Shown here: in pieces, positions 42,131-51,976 of the stretch
Layout of the letters: each line of letters begins with the position of its first letter
How positions within the stretch are numbered: position 1 is the stretch's first letter
Assembly: GCA_963575745.1 (NCBI GenBank)
Contig: CAUYUJ010000958.1
Span: 297,501 to 361,500 of the forward strand
Length of the DNA stretch: 64,000 nt
Direction: 5' to 3'
DNA from: Prorocentrum cordatum
Taxonomy: Eukaryota; Sar; Dinophyceae; Prorocentrales; Prorocentraceae
Notes under the pieces: model-generated
What the model saw: only the letters and a program-made list of their open reading frames with translations
What the model was told of the DNA's origin: nothing
Databases searched by the model: none
Made by a program: the position numbers and the translations under genes

Positions 42131-43824
42131 CGATGGCCCCGCGGCGCGCGCGCGGGTCGCCGCGTCGGGCGCGCCCGAGTTTGGCTTCTGGCCGGTTCGG
42201 CGCCGATTTCCAGCTCCGCGAGTTGCGGAGGTCGGGCGGCAGTCAGAGCGCCGGCGTTGCCGCGTTGAGGGGGCCGCCTCGCCCTTACCGAGCTGTTCGA
42301 CTGCGGCTGTCTCAGAGGCCGCCGCCTTCTCGAAGGCCCTTTGAGTTCCTAGACGCGCCCGAGACTGGCTTCGACGAGGTTCCCGGAGACATTCCTGTGA
42401 CATCGCCCTGGGCTGGGGTCGCTCCCGTTCAGATCTGCTCCGGCCGCCCGCCGTCTTCTCTTCTGGGAAGCGCTTGGCGGCCCGAGTGGACAGTTGGCCA
42501 TTGGCCTTGGCGGCCGCGGAGGTCCGTGCTCGATGGGTGTATCGTAGAGAGCGTCTGCGCAAGCTTGCAGCCCCTAGCTTGGCCTCGGGGTCCCGCGTGC
42601 TTGCCCGTTGGGTCGGTTCCGAGATCATTCCATCGGATCCGTATTCGCATTGGCTGAGGGGCTGGTTCTTTGGCCCCCGTCGGTCGAGGCCTCGGGCGGC
42701 CCCCGGCGCGGCGACCCCTCCCAATGCCGCGCCGTCCGTTCCGGTCGCCTGGGGGCAGACGACGGGCGGCTTCTCGTGCCCGGCCGGCGCGACGCCTGCT
42801 GACTGGGCGCCCAAAGTCAGCTTTTGGCTTGGGTGGTGGCCGCTGGGGGCGGGGGGCAGCTGGGCAGCCCCCGCCCTGGCGCACTTCTTCCCCGCGGTTC
42901 GCTGGCCAGGGGGGGTTGCTCAGGCTCAGAGCTGGAGGGCGGCCATCGCCTGGGGGCGGAGGGCCCCCAGCTTCGCATGGCGCCCGTTGCCCAGGTCGGC
43001 GGCGCATTCGAGTGCCGGAGTATCGCTGGCCCCCGGCGAGATTCAAGCGGCGTTCTGGATCACGGCGCCTTTGCTGACTGCCTGCGGCCGCGCGAATTCT
43101 TCGAGCTCGAAGCGCGGCGCCTGGCGGGGCCGGCGGCCGCCGCTGGCTTGGTTCACCCAGCGCAGGGGGCCCTCTTGTACGATGTGGCGGCACGCGCCGG
43201 GTAAAACTGTGTTATTCGAGGAGTCTGTGCTGGTGGGCATGGGCGGCTGGCTCAGCCCTCTGCTGCCGGCGCCCCGCCCGGGCTCGGACCCGGGCGGGCG
43301 TGTTTGATTTTTCAGACCGTCGGAGGTCGGAGCTGCGATCCGCGTTTTCCCGGCCGTTGCTGCGCTGCGCGCGGGAGCTTGCGGCCGCGCCTGTGCTCTT
43401 TCAGGCGCGGCGGCGCCTCTGGCGACTTGCTCGCCAAGCGCCGCGCGGTGGTGCCCGCTGCGCGAAGGAGTCGAAGTGGCCGCGGGAGGTCGGCCTGACC
43501 CCAGAGGCGTTTCTCGCGTTCGGGGAGTTTGTAAACAGCCACTTTCAGCGGCCAGTGGAGGATGGCTTCCTCCACTTGGGCTTCCTCCAGTCGGGCCTCG
43601 ACGGCGCTGTGCCAGACGGGTGGCGGCTGCAGGTCAGACGCCCCGCCGGGGCTGCGACCGCCGGGCGTCCGGGCCCGGGCTTCCTGAGCTCGGGCCAGAC
43701 GGCCCGCGGGCGCCCCGCGGCCGCCGTGGCGCTCGCTGGCAGGGCGCGGCGCCGCGGGCGTGGCTCGCCGGCTGCAGCGCGAGCTCGGCGCAATCCTGCA
43801 GCGGCCACCTGGCGGCGACGCTGT

Positions 43825-44190
43825 GTTCTCTGGAGCTCTTTGCTGGCTCTGGCGCGGGGCTACATGCGCGGTTGCGTCGCTGGATATTCAGATTGGCGCG
43901 CGCGGCATGTTGTTGTTGAGCGTTGCTGGTGAGCTCCTGGCAGGCTGGGTCTCCGCAGGCGCCGTGCTGGGAGTCTGGCTTGGAACTCCTTGTGATGCGT
44001 GGTCACAGGCCCTGGGGCAACCCATCCTGTCGCTTGTTTTTCCTCTGGGCCTTTACCTCTCGCAGGTGCCCAGCGTGCGCGTTCGTGCGTTGGAAATGCC
44101 ATATTCCATGTCTCTTGCCGTCCTCCTACGTGTTGCCGAACATCGAGTGTGCCCACTTTTGGAAAACATCCTCGCGGATCGCTGATGTGG
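43825..44190 (+). pseudogene. E2 methyltransferase-like domain, broken
   Basis: SLELFAGSGAGLHARLRRW (43828-43885) is the SAM-binding motif I of C5-methyltransferase-like folds. In another frame AVASLDIQIGARG, then GWVSAGAVLGVWLGTPCDAW and SQAL (43935-44015), give motif IV with its PC. The ENP-like block appears as LLENILADR before the frame stops at 44185. The same domain ends E1. Activity on DNA is not shown for this group; a role in element methylation is inference. Confidence 0.7.
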
Positions 44191-44199
44191 CAGATCCCT

Positions 44200-46375
44200 T
44201 GTCTGCAGATCTTGCCACGCGGTTTCGGCTCCTCTGAGGCTCAGTTGCGTTAGTGCCAAGTCGGCACCCCTTGGAAAAAGTTCGCGCGACTCGTGGCCTG
44301 GTTTTCGGGGGGACTCCAATCGGTTGCATCGCTGGTGCCACGCAGACGGCAAGTTCTGTTTTCGCATTGGTCGTCCTCGCCAGGAGGTCGCAGGTCATGC
44401 CCATGGAGGGCAGCATTGGGTTGCCGTTGCCGCCGCCTGCCCTCTCCCGGTGCGCCGTGCTTTCTACCTTCTTGCTCGTCCTCTCCTTCGTTCCCGCTCC
44501 TTCTGCACGCCTTGGCGAAGCATGCTCCGTTGAATGGTTTGCTTCGCATTACATTAGCATTGGGGGTCTCCGAGCGGCGCCTGGGCGCCGGATCTTGTCA
44601 CAGGTGTGAAGAGATGCGCAATGCGCCTTGCTCAGGTCCCGACAAAGACATCAGCGCTGGCGTTCTTGGGCGTTAAGGCTGCAGGATCTCTTCAGATCAC
44701 GTAGTGATCGGACATTCTCAGTCTCATTCTCCCATTCCTGTCTTCTTCCTCTCCCTCCCTCCTTCCTCCCGGTTCCCCTTGGTTTTGGTTCCTGGTCCCT
44801 CCCTCCTCCCTCCCTCCTGGAACAACGACTTCTGGTTTCGGAAGGGACCAATTGGGTCTTACCCTTCATTGTTTTTGTTTTTTCCTTGGGCGTTCCTCGT
44901 GAATCTAGGCGCGGTTGTCGCCCAACAACAGCTTTTGCTCTTCACTGTGCTCGAGGCCCCTTTGTTGCAATAGCCCGATTGTACGTGTTGATGGCCAGCT
45001 TGGATGGATCCACCTTCGGCGCGGGGAGAAAATGGCGAGGACGGTCGTGCAGCAGGGTTGTCTGCCGATTTCCCAAATCGAGATGGACACTGGTCAGGCG
45101 TTCGCGCTGTCAGTTTCGAATGTCGCCCCTCCCCCTCCGTTTTTTCTTCCGTTGGGGACAACACCACGAAACCTGATCCCTCCTTTGGGGCAGTTTTCTC
45201 TGTGGTGGTACCTGGCATTACGGTTGGCAATCGGAGGGGGGGTTCAGTAGCGACACGATTTGCGTCAACTGGCTACCGTAAACCACTCCCGGACGGCGCC
45301 AGCGCGAATCGTGACCTTTCTGGGGGGAGGGGGGTCGGATACTGGTCACGGGCTTCATCGTTCATCGTCAAGACAAATGAGTTCCTCATGCCACTGCTGC
45401 CTCGTGCCCCGTGCCTTCTGTGTCGTGGATCGCCCGCGATCGCGAGCATCACTGTGTTTCGCGCACCTCGTCCTGGGCCGGGGAGGTTATGTATTCTTGG
45501 GGGGAGGTGGCGTGGGAGGCAGGCGGCGCATGGGCGCGGAGATGACCGCGCAGCGTGCGGAACGAAGCGGGGCGAAGTCTGATGACCTGCCCCCTTTCAC
45601 GCATAACTGACGCAATTCGAGGCACGAAACACGAAACACGATCACCATGGTGCACATGTCAGGGATTTGGTCGACGCCGATCTTGGTCATGGTCCATGTC
45701 TGCCGTCGTCGATTCGCCAGGAAGATCAACGAATTGACGATGGTCAAGATGGACGATGACCGATTTCGTCACCCACGGTTCCGCGTTCAGTCTTGGTCAT
45801 GGTCGTTGTCTTCCCTCCCTCCCGCAATGCCTCCTGCTCTTTCGGAGCCCCCCAGAAACCCCCCAGAGCGCCCCCGGGCGCCCGAGGCCGCCCAGAACCC
45901 CCCCCCCAAGGCGTCCGACGCCCCTCGGTCCTCGGCCGTCGGGGACGAGGGCGAAGGCTGCGCTGCCGACGCAGCGCGCTGCGGGCGCCCCGCGCCACTC
46001 CGCGCCCCGCAGCCCCGGCCGCGGCCTCTGCTCGCCCGCGCGCGGGGTGCGGGCGCCGTCCTCGGCCCGCCCGCGGCGCGGGCGCCCGCGCGCGATGTGA
46101 GCCGCCCGCGGCGCGGGCGCGCGCGCGCGCGCCCTTTCCGCGATGGCGGCGGGGGAGGCGGCGGCGTTCGACTTTGCCGAGGCTCCGCCCCCACGGGGGA
46201 GGGGGGGAGGCTGGCGGAGGAGGAAAGGAGAAGCAGACGACGCGTAGCGATCCACGTGACACTCAAAAGAGAGTGGGTAGGAGCAAGGCGCATGCACAGA
46301 GGTCGTTGTCATGCGAGTGATAAGGAGCGTCGTGCAACGAAGGAGCAAGGGCGTGATCTGGGGAGAAGCAGACGA
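44200..46375. other. Unassigned; one possible short N-terminal exon near 46143
   Basis: No family is recognised. C/T-rich sequence lies at 44720-44830. Positions 45930-46200 are very GC-rich, and an ATG at 46143 opens MAAGEAAAFDFAEAPPPRG, which looks like a protein start, but the frame cannot be followed and no donor is clear. I do not call a gene. Confidence 0.4.
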
Positions 46376-46377
46376 GT

Positions 46378-46745
46378 GAGGAGGAGGCGGAGGAGGAGGA
46401 GGAGACGGAAGAGGATGAGGCGAAGGGGGAGACAACGGATGATGAAGAGGAGGCGACGGAGGAGGAGGAGGAGGAGGAGGAGAAGAAGAAGGAGGATGAT
46501 AATAAGGAGGCGAAGGAGGAGGAGCAGACGAAGGAGGAGGAGGAAGAGGAGGAGGAGGAGGATGAAGAGGACGAAGGTGAGGAGGAGGAGGAGGAGTCGG
46601 AGTCGGAGGAGGAGGAGGAGGAAGAGGTGGAGGAGGAGGATGAAGAGGACGAAGATGAGGAGGAGGATGAATCTGAGTCGGAGTCGGAAGAGGAGGAGGA
46701 GGAGGAGGAGGAGGAGGAGGAGGAGGAGGAGGAGGAGGACGCGGA
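46378..46745. repeat. GGA microsatellite
   Basis: GGA with GAA, GAC and GTC variants spans about 370 bp. It gives poly-Glu, poly-Ser and poly-Leu/Arg frames that are not genes. Confidence 0.95.
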
Positions 46746-46904
46746 GGACCATTTTAAACTCAAGGCGCATTGGCGATGTTGCAGTAAACCCTCCCTTGAA
46801 GTTCTCTTCTCGTAGGGCCCTTTCTCAAGAGGCTCACGCCATTCCGCTGACCCCAGAAGAGGCGGGGAATCCACGGTTGCGGCGTCGTGGGCTTCTAAGG
46901 CATT

Positions 46905-47260
46905 ATCTGGGTACTCTTGTGGGCGTCTTGGGAGCTTTTTGGGGGCTTGGCGGAGCCTCTTGGCAGCACTTTTGAAGTGTCTTGGGGCCCCTTTTTTGGC
47001 TTCTTCTGGGCCTCTTGGGGGCCTCTCGGGGCGTATTGGGGGCCTCTTTTGGGCCGCCTGGGGGCTTCTTGGAGCTCTTGGGGGGCCTCTTTGGGGGTTA
47101 ATATAGGATGTTCGTGTTCTCTCTCTTTGCCTCTCTTAGGGCCTCTTGCGGCGGTCTTTGGTCGTCTTGGGCGCCCTTTTCGGGCCGTCTTGGAGCCCTC
47201 TTGGGCCGTTCTGGGGCCCTCGTAGGGGCTTCTTGGGCAGTTTTGGGCGGTCTACGGACT
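46905..47260. repeat. CTTGGGGGCCTCTTGGG-type repeat block
   Basis: Same degenerate family as 13330-13895 and 31890-32170, in the same orientation, with an AT-richer landmark at 47098-47125. Confidence 0.78.
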
Positions 47261-47264
47261 TAAA

Positions 47265-47900
47265 AAGTGGTTGAAGGAGAGGCTGTATAGCGAACGCTAT
47301 ATCCCACGCTGTCCTGGCTCAAGGCAGCGCTGTCTCATTTGCTAGGTGCACAGCCCTAAGTACTTTCACTTGCGGACGTAGCAGCGGACTAAGGCCACGT
47401 CCTTCCATCATCCACCTCCCTTTCCCACGGTTTCTCTCTTACCTCTCGTCTTGCTTGTCATCAAGAGATGAGTTGTGGGATACCTCTGAACGTCGCCGGC
47501 GTCATCCTAAGAGTAGGGTTCCCAGCTGATTATCTCATGGTCAAGCCCAGTACCTTTTTCACTTGGTAGGGGAGCTGGCTTCATCTTCATGAGGCTGGCT
47601 CTTATATCAGGTGTAATGTACATAACAACTTACCACGGCACAGTGGGGTGCCCGTCTGCGCCGGCTCTCTGCCACCAAACTTCCAATACTCTCAAACCAA
47701 CTGGCAACTTAAAGTCCCATGCCTCCATTTCCCCACCGCGTGGCCACGCGCCACGCACGACCCAAACACCGATATGTATCCACAAGTTGACGGCCACGTC
47801 AGGCCAGACACCCATTCGCAACTTTATGGGCGCTGCAATATCCAATGGCACGCAACCTAACATCATCAGCTGCAGCATGACTGTGCACTATGTTGAGGTC
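47265..47900. other. Unassigned, unusually low-repeat stretch
   Basis: Base composition is more balanced than anywhere else in the window. No frame over 85 codons has recognisable content and no RNA gene is evident. The V element inserted at its right edge. Confidence 0.45.
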
Positions 47901-47912
47901 GCCATATTTGAA

Positions 47913-49078
47913 AGAGCGTGTTCTACCGCTGCTGGCGGAAAACCGGGGGGGGTCACTGCCGGTTCGAACCCCCCCCCCCTCCAGAAAACCGGGGGGGGTC
48001 ACTACCGGTTCGAACCCCTCCCCCCCCCCCCCCCTGCTCATCATGAAAAGGGGGGGGGTCACTACCGGTTCGAACCCCTCCCCCCCCCCCCCTCCGGATC
48101 CGGAAAACCGGGGGGGGTCACTACCGGTTCACACCCCCCTCCCCCTCGAAAACCGAGTGGGGGTGCGGACAGTGGTGGGGACGGTGTTGGTGGGGACAGT
48201 GGTGAGGGGACAGCGGGACAGTGGTGGGGACAGTGGGGCAGTGGGACAGTGGTGGGGACGGTAGTGGTGGGGACAGTGGTGGGGACAATGGTGGGAACAG
48301 GGGGGGACAGTGGACAGTGGTGGTGACGGTGGTGGTGGGGACAGTGGTGTGGGGACAATGGGAATGAGGTGGAAACAGTGGGACAGTGGAGGGTACAATG
48401 GTGGTGGGGACAGTGGTGAAGGCGGTGGCGAGGACGGCGGTGGGACAATGGGACAGAGGTACAGTGGGGACAGTGGTGGGGACAGTGGGGACAGTGGTGG
48501 GAACAGTGGGACAGCTCAGTGGGACAGCGGAGGAGTCAGTGGGACAGTGGGGACAGTGGGGATAGTCGGGCAGTGGTTGGGGCCGTGGAGACAGTGGGGA
48601 GAGTGGAACCGTGGTGGGAACAGTTCTGGGGACAGCGGGGACAGTGCGACAGTGGTGGGGCCACTGGTGGGGACAGTAGGGGCGGTGGTGGAACCAGTGG
48701 GGACAGCGGTGGTGAGGACAGTGGTGCTGGGAACACCAGTGGGGGATGTGATGCGGACGGTGGTGGGGACCGGGAGTCGTTTGCTGGCGGTGAGTAGGGG
48801 GGGGGGGGGGGGGGGTGCGAACCGGTAGTGGCCCCCCCGGTTTTCCGGATCCGGAGGGGGGGGGGGGGGGGAGGGTTCGAACCGGTAGTGACCCCCCCCG
48901 GTTTTCGAGCGGAGGGGGGGGGGGGGTAGGGTAGGGGGGGTTTTGCCGGGGGAGGGGGGGGGGGGGGGGGTCCAGCAGGGGGGGCGGATTTTCGGAGGAG
49001 GGGGGGGGGGGCGACCCCCGGGTTCCGGAGGAAAAGGTTGGCAACTTTCCACAGTAAAGCGGCGGTGGATCGCGCTCT
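47913..49078 (+). mobile_element. Inverted-repeat element V, copy 2, with 8-bp target-site duplication
   Basis: Ends AGAGCGTGTTCTACCGCTGC (47913-47932) and CGGTGGATCGCGCTCT (to 49078) are inverted copies. An 8-bp direct repeat CCATATTT lies just outside (47902-47909 and 49082-49089). Inside each end are C- or G-run blocks with GGTCACTACCGGTTCGAAC or its reverse, and a GGGACAGTGG minisatellite (48165-48770). The same parts in the opposite orientation form 17544-19002. An 8-bp duplication with short inverted ends fits hAT- or Mutator-type cut-and-paste mobilisation in trans. Confidence 0.85.
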
Positions 49079-49197
49079 CTCCCATATTTAGAACCATCTG
49101 GGTGTGCCTGGGCCTTGCCGTGGTATGCGTGCGAGGAGGAGTGATGGATGAAACGCGCACTCGGGGTCCCTTCTGGGGCCCCCCGGCAGCTAACATA

Positions 49198-49989
49198 CCC
49201 TTTCCGCGATTTTGTTCGCATGGATTAACGACGCGAGCGGAAGTATGACCCCACCCCAACAGGCAGTTGCTTTACAGCGCGGCCAAGGGGAATTGGCTAG
49301 GACACTAGCCTTTAACGGCGTTGCAGGGCCGGGGAGACGCGCCGATGAAGTCACAGACATCATGTATCTACAAAGCACCAACTTCGAAAACCTTGAGGAC
49401 GAGCGACAGCTCACATCAAGGACAGCCTTTCTCGACTTCAGAGTCGAGAGAAGCGAGCGTTTTGATTCAGTACTGGCTCGATTCGAGATTGCCAGACTGG
49501 AAGCAGACCTAGCAGGCTTCAGCATAACCAACTTCTGGGTCCTCACTCTGATCTTGTTTCGTGCCTCGAGGGTTGGCGCCTCCCGAGGCGGCCCAAATAC
49601 TGCAAGCGCTGAATCACCATATGCCCCGTGTTCAACAACAGTGCGACAAACTCTTGGAGCGATTGCGCAACCATGGACACTTGGCTGGGCATTCCCCAGG
49701 GGGCGTCGGGAACATCTGCAGCGGACGCAACGCTGGCACTTGCCATGCTGAAGTAAGCGGCACACCGGCAGCCATGCCGAACAGCATCTGGAATGACGGA
49801 GAGCCCACCGAATCCACGACGCTCTTAGGCCTTGCCGCCCACAATAACAACGAACAGGCGTCTGGCTCAAACATGGGCTTGCCGCCAGCGGCCTGCTACG
49901 CGCCACCTGGCGCGACTGTCCTCTGGGGCTCGCCCAGCCGACGAGACGACTGCGTATTCGGTTCCGGTGCAGATGCCGATGCGGTTTGT
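49198..49989 (+). pseudogene. Copia-like Gag, 5' part, interrupted by E3
   Basis: The frame FAWINDASGSMTPPQQAVAL..., then ARTLAFNGVAGPGRRADEVT, NFENLEDERQLTSRTAFLDF and RVERSERFDSVLARFEIARL then ITNFWVLTLILFRA is the conserved core of a Gag-like protein that I recall from dinoflagellate copia-type elements. Near 49567 the reading shifts into a second frame that carries on the same protein (PEAAQILQALNHHMPRVQQQ, LLERLRNHGHLAGHSPGGVG) to the E3 insertion after DADAVC. The family assignment rests on recalled patterns. No protease, integrase or RT of this element is seen. Confidence 0.75.
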
Positions 49990-49990
49990 T

Positions 49991-50497
49991 GTGGGCGCCC
50001 AACGCCATCGAAAGCGCGCGCGCTCGCTTGTGCTGCGTTGTGCGCGGGCACAAATTTCGCGCCCGCGCCTGGCCCGCGCGCGGGCAGGCAAGCTGGGCGC
50101 GCGGGCCGCCTCCCGCTTTCCTGCGCCGCGCGGCGCGCGGCCCCGCGAGAAGGGCCCGCGCGCGCGAGGCGGGGGGGCGTCAGCATGTGCCTCGCGGCGC
50201 GCGGCCCCACGCGAAGGGCTTGCGCGCGCGGGGGGGGGGGGAGCGACGGCGCGTGCCTCGCGGCGCGCGGCCCCGCGCGAAGGGCCCGCGCGCGAGGGGG
50301 GTGCGTCGTCACGCGCGTGGCTAGTCTGCTCTTCTGCTCGCTTTGCGTCGAACGCCCCGTGCAGGCGCGCCGCGGGGATCGCGTCGGGGCGGTTCGCGGC
50401 GCGCCTCGGGGTCGTGCGATGTGCAGGCATTCGTGCTTGCATCTCGCAGGCATGTGCGCTTGCGTCCCGCCGTGGCGGACGGCGCGCGCGCTTTCGC
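49991..50497 (+). repeat. E3 repeat A1
   Basis: Starts GTGGGCGCCCAACGCCATCG and ends GGCGCGCGCGCTTTCGC. About 99% identical to A2 at 57710-58217; the differences I see are four substitutions and a one-base insertion. Confidence 0.95.
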
Positions 50498-50699
50498 AGG
50501 TGCATCCATCTTCCTCTTCGACAAGATCCCCTCGTCTGTTTTGCTGGCTCGATCGAGGTCAGGACTTCCCTCTGGCGTGGGCTGGCCCACGCTCTGGCTC
50601 CGCCCTCGCGCGTTCTCTCGGCTGGTCTCCTCGCGCGCTCGCTTGCCCGCGTGGCTTCTCGCGCGTTGTGTGCGCCACCTGCTCCTCGTCTGGCAATTC

Positions 50700-51560
50700 T
50701 GGGGCCCTCTTGGTTCCTTCGCTGGCGCAGGCCAATAAGGCTTGCCCCCGCGCGGGCGCATATCGTCCGTCGTCCCCGCGTGGCCATGCGGGGCCAATGC
50801 GGCTTTCGCAGGTGCGCGGGCCCAGTCGGCCCATGCAGTTGGCGCTCTTGCACCCAATCGGCTTCCAACGCTGGTGCAGGCCAATGCGGCTTGCTATCGC
50901 ACGGGCGCATATTGTCCGTCGGCCCCAAGTGGCCGTGCGGGGCCAATACGGCCCTCGCAAGTGCTCCGGCGCAGGCCAATACGGCTTGTCATTATACGGG
51001 CGCATACTGTCCGTCGGCCCCACGTGGCCATGCGGGGCCAATACGGCTTTCGCAGGTGTGCGAGCCCAGTCGGCCCAAGCTGTTGGCTGCTCTTGCACCC
51101 AGTCGGCTTCCAACGCTGGTGCAGGCCAATACGGCTTGCTTTCGCACGGGCGCATATTGTCCGTCGGCCCCGAGTGGCCGTGCGGGGCCAATGCGGCCCT
51201 CGCAAATGCTCCGGCGCAGGCCAATACGGCTTGTCATTATACGGGCGCATATTGTCCGTTGGCCCCACGTGGCCATGCGGGCCCAATGCGGCTTTCGCAG
51301 GTGCGCGGGCCCAGTCGGCCCAAGCGTCTGGCTGCTCCTGGACCCAACCGGCTTCGTACGCCGCTGCAGGCCAATACGGCTTGCTTTCGCACGGGTGCAT
51401 ATTGCCCGTCGGCCCCAAGTGGCCGTGCGGGGCCAAATCGGCCCTCGCAAACGCGCGGGCCCATTCGGCCCCAGCGCTCAGTGGCTCTGGTGCAGGCCAC
51501 TACGGCTTGGCATTTTACGGGCGCTTATTGTCCGTCGGCCCAGAGCGGCCACGCGCGGCC
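50700..51560 (+). repeat. E3 leader: tandem repeat with 243-bp period
   Basis: Two alternating half-units share GCAGGCCAATACGGCTTG and GGGCGCATATTGTCCGTCGG then CCCCACGTGGCCATGCGGGG. Matching half-units lie near 50727/50970/51213 and 50877/51120/51366, giving a 243-bp period and about 3.5 copies. The period is a multiple of three, so long open frames cross it in several phases (one of 804 codons from 49561 to 51975 that also takes in the host gag and A1). I read these frames as by-products and the array as a leader or regulatory repeat between A1 and ORF1a. Confidence 0.88.
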
Positions 51561-51681
51561 CATGCGGCCTGCGCCGCAGCGTGGGCGCTCCCTTCGCGTC
51601 GTCGCGTCACCTTTCCGTCAGCGTCAAGCGCAGCAACGGCTGAGTCTTGTGCTGTGCGCGCGCGCAACGCACTGCTTCGCG

Positions 51682-51975
51682 ATGGCCGAAGCCGCGCCGG
51701 AGACTGTTCGCGCTTTTCTCCAGCGCGTCGAGGGGGCGGGCGCGCAGGAGGCCGCCTGGTTCGACTCGGTCGCAGCGGCGCTGGCAGCCGAGAGCATCAC
51801 CGTGCCCTCAGAGCTGGCCGGGGCCAAGTTTGAGGACTTCCGCTTCCAGAATGCCGATCTGGATGGCGGCAAGAAGCGCTGCGTCCGCGCGGCCATCAAG
51901 TTGGCCGGGCGCGAGAAGGCCGGCGTTCCCGCGCAGCGCGAGCGGCGCGCGCGTGCACGCTCGCGCGTAGGGTGA
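51682..51975 (+). CDS. E3 ORF1a: small protein with the WFD-LAGAKF domain
   Basis: ATG at 51682 within CGCGATGGCC; 97 codons and TGA at 51973-51975. Residues about 6-75 (VRAFLQRVEGAGAQEAAWFD, LAAESITVPSELAGAKFEDF, ADLDGGKKRCVRAAIKLA) form a compact helical domain that recurs at the N-terminus of ORF3 with about 44 of 67 positions identical. The pattern of hydrophobics resembles small helical-bundle (SAM- or death-like) interaction domains, but this is a guess. The tail is Arg-rich. The stop is followed by one base and the ATG of ORF1b (TGAAATG), so coupling by reinitiation or a frameshift is possible. A Gag-like role is inferred from position. Confidence 0.75.
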   Translation: MAEAAPETVRAFLQRVEGAGAQEAAWFDSVAAALAAESITVPSELAGAKFEDFRFQNADLDGGKKRCVRAAIKLAGREKAGVPAQRERRARARSRVG

Positions 51976-51976
51976 A

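Larger units (their letters stand above)
40690..44200 (+). mobile_element. E2: decayed DIRS-like retroelement remnant (RT and methyltransferase-like domain)
   Basis: RT sequence (41190-42130) and a methyltransferase-like domain (43830-44190) lie in the same order and orientation as in E1, with degenerate sequence between. The terminal repeats were not found, so the limits are approximate. Sequence similarity to E1 is at the level of protein motifs only, so it is a different family. Confidence 0.68.

Noticed and set aside
46143-46200. First exon starting MAAGEAAAFDFAEAPPPRG
   Set aside because: Plausible by eye, but no donor site, continuation or family could be found, so it is mentioned only as a possibility.
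49561-51975. 804-codon open frame on the plus strand
   Set aside because: It runs through three unrelated things: the 3' end of the gag left piece, repeat A1, and the 243-bp leader array, and only its last 98 codons are the ORF1a protein. Absence of stops follows from GC content and a period divisible by three.
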